Below, piece by piece: positions 12,705 through 14,883 of a DNA stretch of 14,883 bases; position 1 is the stretch's first letter, and each line of letters opens with the position of its first letter. A program made the position numbers and the translations under genes. This stretch comes from Desulfuromusa sp. (lineage in GTDB: Bacteria > Desulfobacterota > Desulfuromonadia > Desulfuromonadales > Geopsychrobacteraceae): positions 1 through 14,883 of the forward strand of contig JAOZLQ010000038.1 in assembly GCA_029934755.1 (NCBI GenBank). The letters are read 5' to 3'. The notes under the pieces were generated by a model that was not told where the DNA came from, made no database searches, and worked only from the letters and a program-made list of their open reading frames with translations.

Positions 12705-14780
12705 GCTCGTAAGGTTGCATTAAATAAAACCCGTAATATTGGCATCATGGCTCATATTGATGCTGGGAAAACGACGACTACGGAGCGGATTCTCTATTAC
12801 ACGGGTGTTTCGCATAAGATAGGCGAAGTCCATGATGGCGCTGCTACTATGGACTGGATGGAGCAGGAGCAGGAGCGAGGCATAACCATAACGTCTGCTG
12901 CAACTACCTGTTTCTGGAATGACCATCGGGTTAATATTATTGATACCCCTGGTCATGTCGATTTTACTATTGAAGTTGAGCGTTCCCTGAAGGTTCTTGA
13001 TGGGGCGGTGGCGGTATTTTGTTCAGTTGGTGGTGTTGAGCCGCAATCTGAAACAGTGTGGCGTCAGGCGGATAAGTATGGTGTTCCGCGGATGGCTTTT
13101 ATCAATAAGATGGATCGTACCGGAGCCGACTTTAATCGTGGTGTTGATATGATCCGGGAACGCTTAGGTGCAAACCCTTTGCCGTTGCAGTTGCCAATAG
13201 GCTCCGAGGAGGGTTATCGGGGGTTGGTGGATCTAGTGGCTATGCAAGCTATCGTCTGGGATGATGAGTCGATGGGTGCCAAGTATGAAGTCGTAGATAT
13301 CCCTGCAGATATGGTAGGCGATGTTGAAGTGGCTCGTGAAGCATTGTTGGAAGAGCTTGCGTCAAACGATGATGAGTTGATGGAGAAGTACCTGGGCGGC
13401 GAAGAATTGTCTCTTGCTGAAATTAAAGCAGCAATTCGTAAGGGAACTCAGGATATCGACTTCTGTCCGGTTCTGTGTGGTAGTGCATTTAAAAATAAAG
13501 GTGTCCAGACATTACTGGACGCAGTGGTTGACTATATGCCTTCGCCATTAGATGTCGGGGCAATCAAGGGTGTTCATCCCGATACTAGTGAAGAGCTAGA
13601 ACGTCCCGCTGATGATGGTGCTCCGTTTGCTGCCTTGGCATTTAAGATTATGACCGATCCCTTTGTCGGCCAGTTGAGTTTTTTCCGCGTTTACTCTGGT
13701 GTTGCTGAGTCAGGAACAACAGTATTGAACTCAACTAAAGGAAAAAAAGAACGTTTTGGTCGTTTATTGAAGATGCACGCCAATAAGCGCGAAGAGATCA
13801 AGCAGGTTTACTGCGGTGATATTGCTGCAGCTGTTGGAATGAAGTATACAACGACTGGTGATACCCTTTGCGATCTCAAAGACCCATGTCTTCTCGAATC
13901 AATGGAGTTTCCTGAGCCGGTTATTCATCTCTCGGTTGAGCCAAGGACCAAGGCAGACCAAGAGAAGATGGGGGTTGCTCTTGGTAAACTCTTATCGGAG
14001 GATCCATCGTTAAGGGTTCGAACTGACGAAGAGACGGGTCAGACAATTCTTTCGGGTATGGGTGAGTTGCATCTTGATATTATTGTCGACCGAATGAAGC
14101 GCGAGTTCAAGGTTGAGTGTAATGTCGGTGCTCCTCAGGTTGCTTATCGCGAATCGATTACTAAAACCGTTGAGGTTCAGGGTAAGTTTGTTCGCCAGTC
14201 GGGTGGTCGTGGTCAGTATGGCGATTGCTGGTTGAGGCTTGAGCCGGGTGAAGCAGGTGCAGGTTTTGAGTTTGTGGATGCAATTAAGGGTGGAGTCATC
14301 CCTCGTGAATATATTCCTGCTGTCGGCAAGGGTGCCAAGGAAGCCTCTGAAAACGGCATCTTGGCTGGTTTCCCACTTGTTGATGTTAAGGTGACTTGCT
14401 TTGATGGTTCATACCATGATGTCGATTCAAATGAGATGGCATTCAAGATTGCTGGGTCGATGGGATTCAAAGAGGGGGCCAGAAAAGCTGGACCGCTTCT
14501 CCTTGAGCCAATCATGTCCGTTGAGGTTGTTGTCCCCGAAGAATATATGGGTGATGTCATTGGTGACTTGAATAGTCGTCGTGGACGTGTTATGGGTATG
14601 GATTCCCGTGGTGGCGCTCAGATTGTAGATGCACACGTGCCATTATCGAGTATGTTTGGCTATGCGACAGATTTGCGTAGTGCAACCCAGGGTCGAGCCA
14701 CCTATTCAATGGTTTTTGATCATTATGATCCTGCACCGAAAGTAATTAGTGAAGAAATTATCGCCAAGGTCAATGGTTAG
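12702..14780 (+). CDS. fusA: Elongation factor G
   Basis: EF-G is the GTPase that drives translocation of mRNA and tRNA and, with RRF, ribosome recycling. The 692-residue product is full length. The G domain has the P-loop AHIDAGKTTTT (residues 17-27), the switch I RGITITSAATT with T62, DTPGHVDFT (81-89, with the catalytic histidine H85) and NKMD (135-138). Domain II includes DPFVGQLSFFRVYSG. Domain IV, which reaches into the decoding site, contains SGGRGQYGDCW and GGVIPREYIPAVGKG. The C-terminal domain ends with MFGYATDLRSATQGRATYSM. Start GTG is supported by the SD at 12691. Its place between rpsG and tuf in the str cluster marks it as the housekeeping EF-G. Confidence 0.99.
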   Translation: MARKVALNKTRNIGIMAHIDAGKTTTTERILYYTGVSHKIGEVHDGAATMDWMEQEQERGITITSAATTCFWNDHRVNIIDTPGHVDFTIEVERSLKVLDGAVAVFCSVGGVEPQSETVWRQADKYGVPRMAFINKMDRTGADFNRGVDMIRERLGANPLPLQLPIGSEEGYRGLVDLVAMQAIVWDDESMGAKYEVVDIPADMVGDVEVAREALLEELASNDDELMEKYLGGEELSLAEIKAAIRKGTQDIDFCPVLCGSAFKNKGVQTLLDAVVDYMPSPLDVGAIKGVHPDTSEELERPADDGAPFAALAFKIMTDPFVGQLSFFRVYSGVAESGTTVLNSTKGKKERFGRLLKMHANKREEIKQVYCGDIAAAVGMKYTTTGDTLCDLKDPCLLESMEFPEPVIHLSVEPRTKADQEKMGVALGKLLSEDPSLRVRTDEETGQTILSGMGELHLDIIVDRMKREFKVECNVGAPQVAYRESITKTVEVQGKFVRQSGGRGQYGDCWLRLEPGEAGAGFEFVDAIKGGVIPREYIPAVGKGAKEASENGILAGFPLVDVKVTCFDGSYHDVDSNEMAFKIAGSMGFKEGARKAGPLLLEPIMSVEVVVPEEYMGDVIGDLNSRRGRVMGMDSRGGAQIVDAHVPLSSMFGYATDLRSATQGRATYSMVFDHYDPAPKVISEEIIAKVNG

Positions 14781-14801
14781 ACCGAGGAGAGGAGTTTAGA
14801 T

Positions 14802-14883
14802 ATGTCCAAGGAAAAGTACGAAAGGACGAAGCCGCACGTCAATATTGGCACCATCGGTCACGTTGACCATGGCAAGACCACAC
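14802..14883 (+). CDS. tuf: Elongation factor Tu, N-terminal fragment cut by window end
   Basis: EF-Tu delivers aminoacyl-tRNA to the ribosome in a GTP-dependent manner. Only 27 codons plus one base are visible of a protein normally near 395 residues. The N-terminus MSKEKYERTKPHVNIGTIGH is diagnostic, and the P-loop GHVDHGKT occupies residues 19-26. The SD GGAG (14791-14794) lies 7 bases before ATG, and the gene starts 21 bases after fusA. In these codons 19 of 27 end in G or C, against 10 of the first 27 codons of fusA, which suggests stronger codon bias. A second tuf copy is common in proteobacteria, but none other is visible here. Confidence 0.97.
   Translation, partial: MSKEKYERTKPHVNIGTIGHVDHGKTT

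Noticed and set aside
1..14883. A hidden novel system (defence, mobile or biosynthetic genes)
   Set aside because: Canonical housekeeping genes or short regulatory spacers account for almost all of the window, with no room for an additional locus. I found no repeats, insertions or foreign-looking genes.

Overview
This window is a conserved bacterial gene-expression cluster, all on the + strand. In order it holds: the 3' part of a tRNA-Trp gene, secE, nusG, rplK, rplA, an L10-type mRNA leader, rplJ, rplL, rpoB, rpoC, a strong internal promoter, rpsL, rpsG, fusA and the first 27 codons of a tuf gene cut by the window end. Every coding region is full length for its family and intact except tuf. 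No gene-free stretch exceeds 174 bases. I see no mobile element, CRISPR array, phage gene or genuine minus-strand gene.

Organism: the wording of the beta, beta-prime, EF-G and NusG proteins resembles what I know of Desulfuromonadales (Geobacter/Desulfuromonas/Pelobacter relatives, Desulfobacterota, formerly Deltaproteobacteria). By eye the GC content is moderate and codons often end in A or T. The assignment is recollection-based inference and has not been tested by a search.

Layout: bases 1-2018 carry tRNA-Trp-secE-nusG-rplK-rplA with spacers of 19-42 bases, consistent with one transcript that starts upstream of the window. Bases 2019-2192 are the regulatory leader of rplJ-rplL. It has an L10-binding-type hairpin, further hairpins and a very strong Shine-Dalgarno (SD) sequence, and a sigma70-like promoter candidate lies in the last codons of rplA just before it. 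Bases 3146-3310, between rplL and rpoB, contain three consecutive hairpins, the first a strong 12-bp stem where E. coli has its rpoBC attenuator. rpoC starts with TTG. Bases 11634-11806 hold the best promoter of the window (TTGACA, 17-base spacer, TAATCT), which should drive the str-type operon rpsL-rpsG-fusA-tuf.

The genes work together as follows. NusG and the beta/beta-prime subunits belong to the transcription machinery. L11, L1, L10, L7/L12, S12 and S7 are ribosomal proteins. L11 and L10-L12 form the GTPase-associated stalk that EF-G and EF-Tu act on. SecE is part of the protein-export channel, and tRNA-Trp feeds translation. The interest here is regulatory: how one gene string yields unequal amounts of L12, L10 and RNA polymerase. 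I found no previously undescribed system, and the findings are mostly regulatory details worth testing.
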